Assembly: GCF_003313385.1 (NCBI RefSeq)
Contig: NZ_QMHN01000004.1
Coordinates: 2,531 to 66,530, forward strand
DNA: 64,000 nucleotides
Direction of reading: 5' to 3'
Origin: Pedobacter chitinilyticus
GTDB taxonomy: Bacteria; Bacteroidota; Bacteroidia; Sphingobacteriales; Sphingobacteriaceae
This document shows, piece by piece, positions 49,233-58,552 of the stretch; the first letter of the stretch is position 1, and each line of letters starts with the position of its first letter. The translations under genes were made by a program, and so were the position numbers. The notes below the pieces were generated by a model. It saw nothing but the letters and a program-made list of their open reading frames with translations, was not told the origin of the DNA and did no database searches.

Positions 49233-50249
49233 CCCCTTTGTTCGCTCAATCAGTTCTGCTTCAATTACGGTTTTGTAGAAAGCTTGTTCTTCTTCTCCAT
49301 CTTTGTTGGCGATAAGGTCAAGCAGTGTATCAATTGCTTTTTGCCCTTGTATGGCAGGAAACTGCTCCACTGAAGCCAATGGTGGAAAGGCCATATAGTC
49401 GGTAATTGGTGCATTGGCGAAACTCACAAATTCAATATCTTCATTCACTTTTACTCCTTTATGCAGCGAATGTTTAACGGCAAAGGCCGAAACATAGTCA
49501 TTGAAAGTAACGATGGCCGTAGGTTTACGTTTGTGGTTAAGCAAGGTTTCTAATGCGGAAATTGTGCCTTCTTCAGTAAGGTCGCAGTTGACTACGAGGC
49601 TGGGGTCAAACTTTAGCCTGTTTTTCTGCAACGCTTTAATGTAGCCCTCTTTTCTTTGTCCGCTGGCCATTAAAGAAGTAGGACCGTTAATCAAGCCGAT
49701 GTTTCGATGGCCACGTTTCAATAGAAAGTTAACGGCTTCCACACTGCCATTTTCTATGTTACAGGCCACATAGTGGATGTTTTTTAAAGGTGGGATGCGG
49801 TCAAAAAATACAGTTGGGATGCGGGATTTCTTTAATTGTTCGAAATGCTCAAAATTGGAAGTGTTTTTAGCCACAGAAACCAAAAGGCCGTCGATACGAT
49901 GCGTTTTTAGTTTTTCAACCAAAAGCTTTTCGCGTTCCTCATCATCATGTGATTGGGCCAGTAAAATGGTGTAATTCCTTTTATAAGCGATATCTTCAAT
50001 GGCGCTCATGGCCACTGCGAAAAACGCTTCTGCGAGTTCTGGTAAAATCACACCAATGGTAAAGGTTTTCCCTTTTTGGAAGAAAATAGCAGTCTGATTG
50101 GGCTCATAGCCCATTTCCACAGCCATTTGCTTTACTCGCTGCTGAGTGGCCAAGCTAATGCTCGGATGTGCGTGCAATGCCCGTGAAACCGTTGAGAACG
50201 ATAAGTCTAGCTTTTTCGCAATTTCTTTAATAGTTACTGGTTTCTTCAT
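49227..50249 (-). CDS. LacI family transcriptional regulator
   Basis: The 340-aa repressor has the classic N-terminal helix-turn-helix and hinge (residues 3-56: TIKEIAKKLDLSFSTVSRAL) and a periplasmic-binding-like sugar sensor domain (about 60-335). The effector is unknown. It faces the GH109-like gene. A matching operator-like site overlaps its own promoter, suggesting autoregulation and control of that gene. Confidence 0.93.
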   Translation of the reverse strand: MKKPVTIKEIAKKLDLSFSTVSRALHAHPSISLATQQRVKQMAVEMGYEPNQTAIFFQKGKTFTIGVILPELAEAFFAVAMSAIEDIAYKRNYTILLAQSHDDEEREKLLVEKLKTHRIDGLLVSVAKNTSNFEHFEQLKKSRIPTVFFDRIPPLKNIHYVACNIENGSVEAVNFLLKRGHRNIGLINGPTSLMASGQRKEGYIKALQKNRLKFDPSLVVNCDLTEEGTISALETLLNHKRKPTAIVTFNDYVSAFAVKHSLHKGVKVNEDIEFVSFANAPITDYMAFPPLASVEQFPAIQGQKAIDTLLDLIANKDGEEEQAFYKTVIEAELIERTKGS

Positions 50250-50269
50250 TGATCATTGCCCCCTTAACG

Positions 50270-50310
50270 CAAATATATGTTTTTCCAGTATAAGTCATAT
50301 CAAGCGTTTG
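50270..50310 (-). promoter_or_regulatory. Promoter and operator of the LacI gene
   Basis: On the minus strand TATATTTG (50277-50270) is a -7 box, and a TTG at 50303-50301 lies 23 bp upstream. CAAGCGTTTG (50301-50310) covers that -33 element and resembles the 47702 site. A longer inverted match, TTAACGCAAA with TTTGCGTTAA, spans 50264-50316. Confidence 0.55.
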
Positions 50311-50345
50311 CGTTAAGGTTTTTATAGATACGAAAAGAGCTTTTT

Positions 50346-50693
50346 CTATTGAAAAAGCTCTTGTTCATCTCGGTCGGCAGTGTTGATACGCTTCAGAAAA
50401 TCAGCGAATGCGGCACCATCGTTATCCGAATAAGCCCCATAGGCATCCAAAATGTAACCCATGTTCTTATCATTATCCTCAACCATGTACAATACAGAAC
50501 TATCTGCAGGATCCGACATTCCCTCAAATCTGTAAGTTTTTACAATGTTGAGATCGTCGGGAGTATATATTTTGTTGAGTGTTTTCGACTGCATTTTGCC
50601 GTGGTCAGTCATCTTAAGCTCATTGTCTATACCCTTTTTCCTTAACTTTTCAAGGATTTGACTAAGGGTATTCATCTCTATTGGCTGTTCCAT
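50346..50693 (-). CDS. Small cytosolic protein of unknown function
   Basis: The 115-aa acidic protein has MNTLSQILEKLRKKGI near the start and DPADSSVLYMVEDNDKNMGYILDAYGAYSD later. Similar short proteins occur in this group, but I know no tested function. An ATG at 50675 would give a 109-aa product. Confidence 0.75.
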   Translation of the reverse strand: MEQPIEMNTLSQILEKLRKKGIDNELKMTDHGKMQSKTLNKIYTPDDLNIVKTYRFEGMSDPADSSVLYMVEDNDKNMGYILDAYGAYSDNDGAAFADFLKRINTADRDEQELFQ

Positions 50694-50868
50694 AACTTTT
50701 AAAATTGATCTACCTTAAAAACACCTCAAACATGGAATAGTTTTGCTTTTTATTCTCAAAAAAAAGCGGCGGAGATACAAACTAAAAGCTCGTGTGGTTG
50801 TTGTGCTAAGGTCTTTAAAAAATGCTTAACCACCAGATCAATAAATAGTAACCACTTAAACCAATATT

Positions 50869-51396
50869 ATGAAACATTATTTTTTATGCTTTGCACTTGC
50901 TGTTTCTACCGCATTTATGGGTTGTGCCAATAAAGAAAGGGAGGTAGCCTCAGCCAATTTGAATTCAACCGCGAATAATCAATCGATAGGTTCCGCTAAA
51001 TTTTATCAGCTGAACGACGGGAAAATAAAAATGGATTTGGAAATTAATATGCCCGAGAGGGCAGATAGTACCGTTGCTGTACATTTTCATGAGCATGGAG
51101 ATTGTGGTAACATGGGCGAAAATACACATGGGCACTGGAATCCTACCAATGAACCACATGGTAAATGGGATTCTGATTCATTCCACTCTGGAGATATAGG
51201 CAACATTGCGCTAGATGGCAAAGGCCGCGCTAAAATTTCGCTAAGCACTACTAGATGGAGTGCAGCAGATGGTGATGTGAAAGATATTATCGGAAGGGGA
51301 ATTATTGTGCATGGTGGTACCGATGACTATGAAACACAGCCCACAGGAAACTCAGGACCGAGGATTGGTTGTGGTATAATAGCCGCTGTTAAATAG
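50869..51396 (+). CDS. sodC: Cu/Zn superoxide dismutase lipoprotein
   Basis: The 175-aa enzyme converts superoxide to oxygen and hydrogen peroxide. A lipobox (F-M-G-C, Cys19) predicts a lipid-anchored envelope protein. The metal-site regions are present: HFHEHGDC (copper ligands), THGHWNPTNEPHG (bridging and zinc histidines), DLGNI-like GDIGNI, and GRGIIVHGGTDD (copper His and active-site region). The two disulphide cysteines are visible in HGDC and RIGCG. It is a single gene with its own terminator. Confidence 0.93.
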   Translation: MKHYFLCFALAVSTAFMGCANKEREVASANLNSTANNQSIGSAKFYQLNDGKIKMDLEINMPERADSTVAVHFHEHGDCGNMGENTHGHWNPTNEPHGKWDSDSFHSGDIGNIALDGKGRAKISLSTTRWSAADGDVKDIIGRGIIVHGGTDDYETQPTGNSGPRIGCGIIAAVK

Positions 51397-51400
51397 TAGA

Positions 51401-51433
51401 AAAGAGCGATTAAATTTTAATCGCTCTTTTTTT
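51401..51433 (+). terminator. Terminator of sodC
   Basis: AAAGAGCGATTAAA pairs with TTTTAATCGCTCTTT to make a long stem, then a T run, directly after sodC. Confidence 0.85.
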
Positions 51434-51478
51434 ATGCAATTAAAGTGAAACCATCATCATGTTAAAAACTGAACAAAG

Positions 51479-52015
51479 ATGGCAACACTTAACGTTCCTA
51501 AAAGCGGCAAGGCCGTGAAAGGAAGCACTCGCAGACCTATTCCAGGAGTAGATTTAACCGCAATGGTTGATTTGGCATTTCTGCTCATCACCTTTTTTAT
51601 GTTGACGACCTCTCTAAGTAAAATGCAGGTCATGGATATTGCCAAGCCAGTACCAGTTCCTGGCGTAGCGCATTTCGCGCCTTGGCCCGCCTCAAAAACT
51701 TTAACCATTTTATTGGGCAAGGATAACCAAGCAGTTTATTATTTGGGTGAAGCGAATAAAAGTCCAATGCTAGTAGCCAACCTCTCTGAAATTAGCAAGG
51801 CAATATTAGCTAGTAAGAAAACGGTAGCTGAAACCCATAAAGCTTCAAAAGACCAAGAAATGTATGTGATTATTAAACCTACTAATACCTCTGTTTATCG
51901 CAATTTTGTAGATATTATAGACGAAATGGGTATTAATAAAGTAAGCACTTATGCCATAGATGATAAATATTTACTTGATGAAGAGAAAGCATTTATGAGA
52001 AATAAAGACATATAG
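51479..52015 (+). CDS. Orphan ExbD/TolR family protein
   Basis: The 178-aa protein has a short cytoplasmic N-terminus, one membrane helix (about 26-46) with the essential Asp in VDLTAMVDLAF, and a periplasmic domain. It closely resembles the ExbD at 58553: the stretch VDLAFLLITFFMLTTSLSK is identical and MDIAKP follows. No exbB or tonB lies beside it. It may be an alternative subunit for the main ExbB, inferred from similarity. Confidence 0.88.
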   Translation: MATLNVPKSGKAVKGSTRRPIPGVDLTAMVDLAFLLITFFMLTTSLSKMQVMDIAKPVPVPGVAHFAPWPASKTLTILLGKDNQAVYYLGEANKSPMLVANLSEISKAILASKKTVAETHKASKDQEMYVIIKPTNTSVYRNFVDIIDEMGINKVSTYAIDDKYLLDEEKAFMRNKDI

Positions 52016-52057
52016 AATCTACCATCATTCGAACATATTTATGATTTATTAATAAAG

Positions 52058-52110
52058 TAGCCACAGATGCACAAATCTTTATGTAAAATTAATCTGTGTA
52101 TCTGTGGCTA
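52058..52110. repeat. Inverted repeat between convergent exbD-like and metK genes
   Basis: TAGCCACAGATGCACA and TGTGTATCTGTGGCTA face each other with two mismatches over about 19 bp. It may be a bidirectional terminator or a dispersed repeat. Confidence 0.6.
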
Positions 52111-52151
52111 AAAAGATAAGCCAGCCAATGGCGTATTTATATGGTTAAAAA

Positions 52152-53438
52152 CTATAAACCGAAAGCAGCTTTTACTTGATCAACGTAATCTAGTTTTTCC
52201 CAAGTAAACAACTCAACGCTCACTGTTTTTTCTTCACCGTTTGGCGATTTGAAAGTTTTGTTCACTGTTTCTGGCTGGCGGCCCATGTGCCCATAAGCAG
52301 CAGTTTCGCTATAAATAGGATTTCTTAATTTCAAACGTTGCTCGATGAAGTAAGGACGCATGTCGAAAATAGATTCTACTTTCTTGCTAATTTCTCCGTC
52401 TGTTAAATCTACTTTAGAAGTTCCGTAGGTAACCACATTGATAGAAGTAGGTTTTGCAACGCCAATCGCGTAAGAAACTTGAACTAAAACCTCATCGCAT
52501 AAACCAGCAGCAACTAAGTTTTTAGCAATGTGACGAGTAGCATAAGCAGCACTTCTATCTACTTTACTTGGATCTTTTCCAGAGAAAGCACCACCACCGT
52601 GAGCGCCTTTACCGCCGTAAGTATCCACAATAATTTTTCTTCCTGTTAAACCAGTATCGCCATGCGGTCCACCAATTACAAAAACACCAGTTGGGTTAAT
52701 GTGGTAAGTGATATCATCGTTAAACAAATGAGCGTATTGAGGATATTTGGCTTTAATTCTTGGAATCAAAATCGAAATTAAATCGCTTTTAATTTTAACC
52801 AACATTTCCTCGTTTGCAGCGTTCTTGTCTTCTTTCGAACCAGATTTAGGCTGAACAAAGTCATCGTGCTGAGTAGAGATTACGATCGCATCGATTCTTT
52901 GCGGCTGATTGTCATCAGAATATTCTAAAGTTACTTGTGACTTTGCATCAGGACGCAAATAAGTAATTTCAGCATTCTCTCTTCTTAAATTGGCCAACTC
53001 TCTTAACAAGGCATGTGATAAATCAAGCGCCAATGGCATGTAATTTTCGGTTTCGTTGGTTGCATAACCAAACATCATTCCTTGGTCGCCAGCACCTTGC
53101 TCTTCCTTCGTAGTTCTGTCAACGCCTTGGTTAATATCTTGAGATTGCTCGTGGATTGCAGAAAGTACACCGCAAGAATTTGCTTCAAACATATACTCGC
53201 TTTTGGTGTAACCAATTTTTTTGATTACATCCCTTGCAATTTGCTGTACATCTAAATAGGTTTTAGATTTTACCTCCCCAGCCAAAATCACCTGTCCCGT
53301 AGTTACAAGAGTTTCGCAAGCAACTTTTGATTCCGCATCAAAAGCTAAGAAATTATCGATTAACGCGTCCGAAATTTGGTCAGCAATTTTATCTGGGTGA
53401 CCTTCAGATACAGATTCTGATGTAAATAAATACGACAT
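52152..53438 (-). CDS. metK: S-adenosylmethionine synthase
   Basis: The 428-aa cytosolic enzyme makes S-adenosylmethionine from methionine and ATP. All family signatures are present: [19 protein letters not shown] at the N-terminus, [12 protein letters not shown] (methionine-binding loop), [20 protein letters not shown] and [20 protein letters not shown]. It is slightly longer than the 380-420 usual elsewhere, with an insertion near residues 195-215. I looked for a SAM riboswitch upstream and found none. Confidence 0.97.
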   Translation of the reverse strand: MSYLFTSESVSEGHPDKIADQISDALIDNFLAFDAESKVACETLVTTGQVILAGEVKSKTYLDVQQIARDVIKKIGYTKSEYMFEANSCGVLSAIHEQSQDINQGVDRTTKEEQGAGDQGMMFGYATNETENYMPLALDLSHALLRELANLRRENAEITYLRPDAKSQVTLEYSDDNQPQRIDAIVISTQHDDFVQPKSGSKEDKNAANEEMLVKIKSDLISILIPRIKAKYPQYAHLFNDDITYHINPTGVFVIGGPHGDTGLTGRKIIVDTYGGKGAHGGGAFSGKDPSKVDRSAAYATRHIAKNLVAAGLCDEVLVQVSYAIGVAKPTSINVVTYGTSKVDLTDGEISKKVESIFDMRPYFIEQRLKLRNPIYSETAAYGHMGRQPETVNKTFKSPNGEEKTVSVELFTWEKLDYVDQVKAAFGL

Positions 53439-53665
53439 CTAATTTTTTGTTTATTAATGTAAACCAAACAATAAATTAAAGTGCTTGATACCTCGAAAGG
53501 TTGTAAAAGAGAAGTGTAGGAATATAATTAGCACTTTTTTTTACGTGGCAGCAATCAGTCCCGAAATATTCGGGATTAGCAAATCAATCCACTTTAATGC
53601 CGCAAAACTACTACAATAAATTTTAATACTCAAAAATTATCGATTATTTTGTACGCTAAATATTT

Positions 53666-54553
53666 ATGTCTCAAAACAAGTTCAATATTCTCTTTATTAT
53701 CAATCCTATTTCGGGGGGTAAAAAGAAATCAGATCTGCCCGCTTTGATAGATCAGTTTCTTGATAAGGAGAAGTATGCACCAATATATGCTTTTACAGAA
53801 TATATTGGCCATGCATCAGAGCTGGCCGAAGAAGCCGAAAAGAAAAACTACGATATGATTGTTGCTGTTGGTGGAGATGGTACCATCAATGAAGTAGCCA
53901 GTAAATTAGTGCATAGCGATAAAACATTGGCCATTATCCCATTTGGTTCAGGTAATGGATTAGCACGTTTTTTAAACATACCGCTTAACGCCAAAAAGGC
54001 CATTTCGTTAATCAATACGGGTAAACCACAGCTAATAGATACTGCCGAGCTAAATGGTAGGAAATTTTTTAACATGGCTGGAATGGGTTTCGACGCTCAT
54101 TTAAGTTCTGTTTTTGCAGGGAATAAAAAACGCGGGCTGAAAAGCTACGTAGAGCTGGGATTTAAGGAAATTACTACTTACAAAGCCCAGCCTTACCACA
54201 TCGAAATTGATGGAAAGGAATATGATAACTCGGCCTTTGCCATTAGTATTGCCAATTCATCTCAATATGGGAATAATGTATATATCTCTCCAAAGTCGTC
54301 ATTAACGGATGGCTACCTTGATGTTTGTATTATACATCCCATCTCCTTGGTAAAGTTGCCAATTTTAGCCTTTCAAATGATTACTGGAAAAACGCATCAA
54401 TCAAGTTTAGTGAAGATCATTAGAGGTAAGCATATTAAAATAAAGCGTAATGCTGCAGATGCCGTGCATTTAGATGGCGAACCTTTGAAACTTGGCGAAG
54501 AATTGGAAATAAAAATAATCCCTGCATCGTTAAAGATATTAACTAATCCTTAA
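53666..54553 (+). CDS. Diacylglycerol kinase family (YegS/BmrU-type) lipid kinase
   Basis: The 295-aa cytosolic protein has the lipid-kinase catalytic motif VGGDGTINEVASKL and PFGSGNGLARFL, and near the C-terminus HLDGEPLKLGEELEIKI. These enzymes phosphorylate diacylglycerol or related lipids. The exact lipid is unknown. It is followed 32 bp later by a SUI1-type gene. Confidence 0.92.
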   Translation: MSQNKFNILFIINPISGGKKKSDLPALIDQFLDKEKYAPIYAFTEYIGHASELAEEAEKKNYDMIVAVGGDGTINEVASKLVHSDKTLAIIPFGSGNGLARFLNIPLNAKKAISLINTGKPQLIDTAELNGRKFFNMAGMGFDAHLSSVFAGNKKRGLKSYVELGFKEITTYKAQPYHIEIDGKEYDNSAFAISIANSSQYGNNVYISPKSSLTDGYLDVCIIHPISLVKLPILAFQMITGKTHQSSLVKIIRGKHIKIKRNAADAVHLDGEPLKLGEELEIKIIPASLKILTNP

Positions 54554-54585
54554 TAACTATTCCCTAGCCACTAATCCCTAATATA

Positions 54586-54942
54586 ATGAGCAAGCAAAAG
54601 AAAAATACCTTTAATGATTTTAGTGGAATCATGTTTTCTACTGATCCAGATTTTGTATATGAAAGCCCTAAAGAAGAAGAGCAAGGGACTTTGGCCAATG
54701 CGCAACAAGATTTAAGGGTAATGTTAGATCGAAAAAACAGGGGCGGGAAAACAGTGACCTTGGTTACTGGCTTTGTTGGTAGCGATGCGGATCTGGAAAA
54801 ACTAGCCAAAACACTCAAAACAAAATGTGGCGTAGGAGGAGGTGCAAAAGATGGAGAGATCATTTTGCAAGGAGATTTTAAGGAAAAGGCATTTTTATAT
54901 CTTCAAAAAGAAGGCTATAAAGTGAAGAAGTCTGGGGGTTAG
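54586..54942 (+). CDS. SUI1/eIF1-type translation factor
   Basis: The 118-aa protein has a SUI1 domain (about 40-115) with KTVTLVTGFVGSD, CGVGGGAKDGEIILQGD and a final KEKAFLYLQKEGYKVKK. Bacterial members (YciH type) influence start-codon choice. Its role here is inferred from the family. Confidence 0.9.
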   Translation: MSKQKKNTFNDFSGIMFSTDPDFVYESPKEEEQGTLANAQQDLRVMLDRKNRGGKTVTLVTGFVGSDADLEKLAKTLKTKCGVGGGAKDGEIILQGDFKEKAFLYLQKEGYKVKKSGG

Positions 54943-55049
54943 GTTTTTGTTTTTAATTTACTGAAAAACAAATGATTATCTCTTAGTGTAATTGCCACAA
55001 TAAGTAAAAAAATTATCTAAATATGGCATTTTTTGCATAAATATCTCCT

Positions 55050-55057
55050 TAGCTTTG
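55050..55057 (+). promoter_or_regulatory. Probable -7 box of pckA
   Basis: TAGCTTTG matches TAnnTTTG and lies 21 bp before the start codon. A TTTG at 55032-55035 is only 14 bp upstream, shorter than normal. Confidence 0.5.
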
Positions 55058-55078
55058 CGGGATATTTAAACCAAAAAT

Positions 55079-56683
55079 ATGACCAAATATAGTATCCAAA
55101 AGCCTCAGTTAGATTATCTGGGTTTGGCTTCGCTTCAGTTTAAATATCAGTTGAGCGTGCCAGAGTTAGTTGAGGAGGCAATCAAAAATGGGGAAGGTAC
55201 CCTAGCCGATTCAGGCGCTTTAGCCATTGATACCGGTAAATTTAAAGGCCGTTCACCAAAAGACAGATTTGTTGTTAGCGACGAAGTTACTAACGATACC
55301 GTGTGGTGGGGCGATATCAATATTAAAATAAGTACACAGCATTTTGATTCACTTTATCAAAAAATGCTTGCTTATTTAACGGATAAAGAAGTATATGTAA
55401 GAGATGCCTATGCTTGTGCGGATAAAACCTATAGCACTAGTATTAGGGTAATTACAGAATATGCTTTTCAAAATATATTTGCGAATAACCTTTTTCTTAG
55501 ATATGGAAATGAGGAGTTGCCAGCGCAACCTGAATGGACCATTATAGCTATTCCATCTTTTTTAGCCAATCCACAAACAGATGGAACAAGGCAAGAAAAC
55601 TTCTCCATCCTGAATTTTTCAAAAAAGATTATTTTAATAGGCGGTACTGCCTATACTGGAGAAATTAAGAAAGGTATTTTCTCGGTATTGAATTTTGTAC
55701 TGCCCGAGCAAAGAAATACGCTATCCATGCATTGCTCGGCAAATGTTGGTAAAGATGGAGATTCAGCTGTTTTCTTTGGTCTATCAGGAACTGGAAAAAC
55801 TACGCTTTCTGCCGATCCAAATCGAGCCTTAGTAGGTGATGATGAGCATGGTTGGGGAGAAGATAGTATTTTCAACTTTGAAGGCGGTTGCTATGCCAAG
55901 TGTGTAGATTTAACTGCTGAAAAAGAACCGCAAATTTTTAATGCGATTAAATTTGGGGCTTTGTTGGAAAACATCAATTATTTCCCAGCTAGCAGAACGG
56001 TAGATTTCTCCAATATTGAGAAAACAGAAAATACCAGGGTGGCTTATCCAATGCATCATATCGATAATGCTTTAGAACCATCTATCGCACCAATTCCAAA
56101 GAACATCTTCTTTTTAACTGCTGATGCCTTTGGAGTGCTTCCTCCAATCTCTAAATTAACACCAGGACAAGCCATGTTCCATTTTATATCTGGGTATACC
56201 GCTAAGGTTGCCGGGACTGAAACGGGCGTAACCGAACCCCAATTGACTTTCTCGGCTTGTTTTGGGAAAGCTTTCTTGCCCCTACATCCAACAGCCTATG
56301 CCAAGTTGCTAGGCGAAAAAATGAAAAAACATCAGGTAAATGTATGGCTGGTTAATACGGGTTGGAGTGGAGGGCCTTTTGGCGTGGGCAGTAGAATGAA
56401 GCTTTCATATACCCGAGCAATGATTACTGCGGCACTGAATGGCGCATTGGAAAATGTTGCATTTAGCCAGCATCCCGTATTTGGATTAGCTATGCCAAAC
56501 ACATGTGATAATGTACCTTCGGAGGTTTTAAACCCACGGAATACATGGAGCAATCCGCAACACTATGATACAAAGGCGAATGAGCTTGCACAGGCATTTT
56601 TGGACAACTTCAAAGATTTCGAAGAATTTGCAGATGAAGAGATGAAAAAGGGAATGCCGAAACTTGCAGAAATTATCGTTTAA
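55079..56683 (+). CDS. pckA: Phosphoenolpyruvate carboxykinase (ATP)
   Basis: The 534-aa cytosolic enzyme converts oxaloacetate and ATP to phosphoenolpyruvate, CO2 and ADP for gluconeogenesis. The ATP-type signatures are intact: the P-loop GLSGTGKTTLSADP, the metal site VGDDEHGW, the substrate loop FKGRSPKDRFVV near the N-terminus, and GWSGGPFGVGSRM. The length is normal. It is a single gene with its own promoter box and terminator. Confidence 0.97.
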   Translation: MTKYSIQKPQLDYLGLASLQFKYQLSVPELVEEAIKNGEGTLADSGALAIDTGKFKGRSPKDRFVVSDEVTNDTVWWGDINIKISTQHFDSLYQKMLAYLTDKEVYVRDAYACADKTYSTSIRVITEYAFQNIFANNLFLRYGNEELPAQPEWTIIAIPSFLANPQTDGTRQENFSILNFSKKIILIGGTAYTGEIKKGIFSVLNFVLPEQRNTLSMHCSANVGKDGDSAVFFGLSGTGKTTLSADPNRALVGDDEHGWGEDSIFNFEGGCYAKCVDLTAEKEPQIFNAIKFGALLENINYFPASRTVDFSNIEKTENTRVAYPMHHIDNALEPSIAPIPKNIFFLTADAFGVLPPISKLTPGQAMFHFISGYTAKVAGTETGVTEPQLTFSACFGKAFLPLHPTAYAKLLGEKMKKHQVNVWLVNTGWSGGPFGVGSRMKLSYTRAMITAALNGALENVAFSQHPVFGLAMPNTCDNVPSEVLNPRNTWSNPQHYDTKANELAQAFLDNFKDFEEFADEEMKKGMPKLAEIIV

Positions 56684-56739
56684 TGCTTTTTTTTCTTGCA
56701 AAAATTTGCATTTGATTAAATTTTTAGTTTTAATTGCGA

Positions 56740-56767
56740 AAAGATTGCCTCCGAGGCAATCTTTTTT
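56740..56767 (+). terminator. Terminator of pckA
   Basis: AAAGATTGCCTC pairs with GAGGCAATCTTT, giving a compact stem, then a T run, 57 bp after the pckA stop. Confidence 0.9.
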
Positions 56768-56827
56768 AGTTATGCGCATTTTCGATGGCGGCCTAAGTAA
56801 CGAATTAATTGTGTAGTGAATATTTAA

Positions 56828-56857
56828 TTTGTAATTTAAATCAAAATTATAAATTTG
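56828..56857 (+). promoter_or_regulatory. Promoter of the exbB-exbD-exbD-tonB operon
   Basis: TTTG (56828-56831), an 18-bp spacer and TAAATTTG (56850-56857) match the phylum consensus. The 5' leader would be about 90 nt. Confidence 0.6.
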
Positions 56858-56955
56858 CTTCCGCAACAATTCGGCCTATGCCGGCGTTGAGTGTATTAAC
56901 TTATTTATTTACATTAGAAATTTAAAAACAAGTACTAAAACTAAAAATTAAAAAA

Positions 56956-57840
56956 ATGGCAAACGCACCAAAACCTACACCAGCTAAAAAAGAGAGCAGC
57001 GCAACAGCGTCTAACTTATTTGCTACCCTAGTTATCCCAATCTGTATTATCATTGGTGTAACCCTTTTTATCTTCGTATTAGGTAAACCAACAAACTTTA
57101 ACATTCCAGAAGAAGTGGCTAAAGCTAACAGCTCTTTATCATTAGCTTTTTATAATGACGATACCCACGCTTATTTGCCTCACCCAGGAAACTATGGCGG
57201 TATGGCTTTTAAAGGAGGTTTTATCGTGCCTATTCTAATGGGTATGCTTTTAATGGTATTCGTTTTCTCTATTGAGCGTTTAATCGTTATTGGTAAAGCA
57301 ACTGGTAAAGGAAGCTTAGAGTCTTTCATCAAAAAAATTCAATCGTTATTAAGCGCAGGAAATATCCAAGCTGCAGTTGCAGAGTGTGATAAACAACAAG
57401 GTTCTGTTGCTAACGTAATTAAATCAGGTCTTAAAAAATATAGCGAAGTAGAAGTTGATACAAACTTAGACGTTGAGCAATCAATTGTAGCTATTCAAAA
57501 AGATATTGAAGAAGCAACTGCATTAGAAATGCCAATGTTGGAACAAAACCTGACAATTATTGCTACTTTAGTTTCTGTAGGTACATTAACTGGTCTATTA
57601 GGTACAGTAACAGGTATGATCAAGGCATTCGGTGGTTTAGCTAACTCAGGTGCTCCTGACCAAGCCGCTCTTGCAACAGGTATTTCTGAGGCACTTATCA
57701 ATACTGCAACGGGTATCGGTACTTCAACTTTAGCGATTATCATGTATAACATCCTAACTTCTAAAATTGATAAATTAACTTATGCTATTGATGAAGCTGG
57801 TTTCAGCATCATCCAAACTTACGCAAGTACACATAAATAA
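56956..57840 (+). CDS. exbB: ExbB/TolQ/MotA family proton channel
   Basis: The 294-aa inner-membrane protein forms the proton-driven motor with ExbD that powers TonB-dependent uptake. It has an extra N-terminal helix (about 22-43) and a periplasmic segment, then helices at about 90-112, 200-225 and 245-265. The family core LVSVGTLTGLLGTVTGMIKAF and SEALINTATGIGTSTLAI is present. The long extra N-terminal part is a variant seen in Bacteroidota. It heads the operon. Confidence 0.93.
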   Translation: MANAPKPTPAKKESSATASNLFATLVIPICIIIGVTLFIFVLGKPTNFNIPEEVAKANSSLSLAFYNDDTHAYLPHPGNYGGMAFKGGFIVPILMGMLLMVFVFSIERLIVIGKATGKGSLESFIKKIQSLLSAGNIQAAVAECDKQQGSVANVIKSGLKKYSEVEVDTNLDVEQSIVAIQKDIEEATALEMPMLEQNLTIIATLVSVGTLTGLLGTVTGMIKAFGGLANSGAPDQAALATGISEALINTATGIGTSTLAIIMYNILTSKIDKLTYAIDEAGFSIIQTYASTHK

Positions 57841-57924
57841 AATTATTGTTATTTTTCTTTTGCCGGCTTTATGGAAAACCGGAACAAATAGCATCATTAG
57901 TTAGAATATTTAATAATTTAGATT

Positions 57925-58542
57925 ATGGGTAAAGCAAAAGTTAAAAGAAGTAGTACCTCGATCGATATGACTGCGATGTGCGACGTATCGTTCCTGTTAC
58001 TTACTTTCTTTATCTTAACAGCCACCGCTCGCCAGCCAGATCCGCTAGAGATCACGACCCCATCTTCTTCAGTGCAGTTTAAAATGCCTGATAAAGATAT
58101 CTCTATCGTGAGTATTGGTAAAGGTAAAGTGTTCTTAGAGATCATCGGTCAAGATGTGAAAAAAGCAACACTTGCGAGAATGGGAAACCTTTATGGCCAA
58201 ACGTTTTCTGAAGAGGAGGCAAAAAAATTCGCAGTAGTTTCTGCTTTCGGTGTACCAATGGGTAATATGAAGCAGTTTTTGGCTATGAACGGAGAGCAAC
58301 GCACAAAGTCGGGCATACAGTCGGGCATTCCAATGGACTCCACTACGAACAATGAATTGTTCAATTGGATTAAAGAAGCCAGATATGCTACTTCAGAGCT
58401 ACACGGAATAGATATGCGTTTGAGCATTAAAGGAAATGCCAATGAAGAATATCCGACCGTTAGAAAGGTAGTTGACTTATTGCAAAAGCAAAAAATTAAC
58501 AAATTTAGTTTAATTACATCGTCAGAAGGCGGTGCACAATAG
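57925..58542 (+). CDS. exbD: ExbD/TolR family protein, first copy
   Basis: The 205-aa protein has a cytoplasmic N-terminus, one membrane helix with the conserved Asp in IDMTAMCDVSFLLLTFF and a periplasmic domain. It differs strongly from the second ExbD, having a longer periplasmic part with GIPMGNMKQFL. Two unlike ExbD subunits are a Bacteroidota feature; both are needed in some species. Confidence 0.92.
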   Translation: MGKAKVKRSSTSIDMTAMCDVSFLLLTFFILTATARQPDPLEITTPSSSVQFKMPDKDISIVSIGKGKVFLEIIGQDVKKATLARMGNLYGQTFSEEEAKKFAVVSAFGVPMGNMKQFLAMNGEQRTKSGIQSGIPMDSTTNNELFNWIKEARYATSELHGIDMRLSIKGNANEEYPTVRKVVDLLQKQKINKFSLITSSEGGAQ

Positions 58543-58552
58543 AGATTAAGCA

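Noticed and set aside
53439..53660. SAM riboswitch before metK
   Set aside because: I looked for a conserved SAM-binding fold and saw only a short TCCCGAA...TTCGGGA palindrome at 53559-53575.
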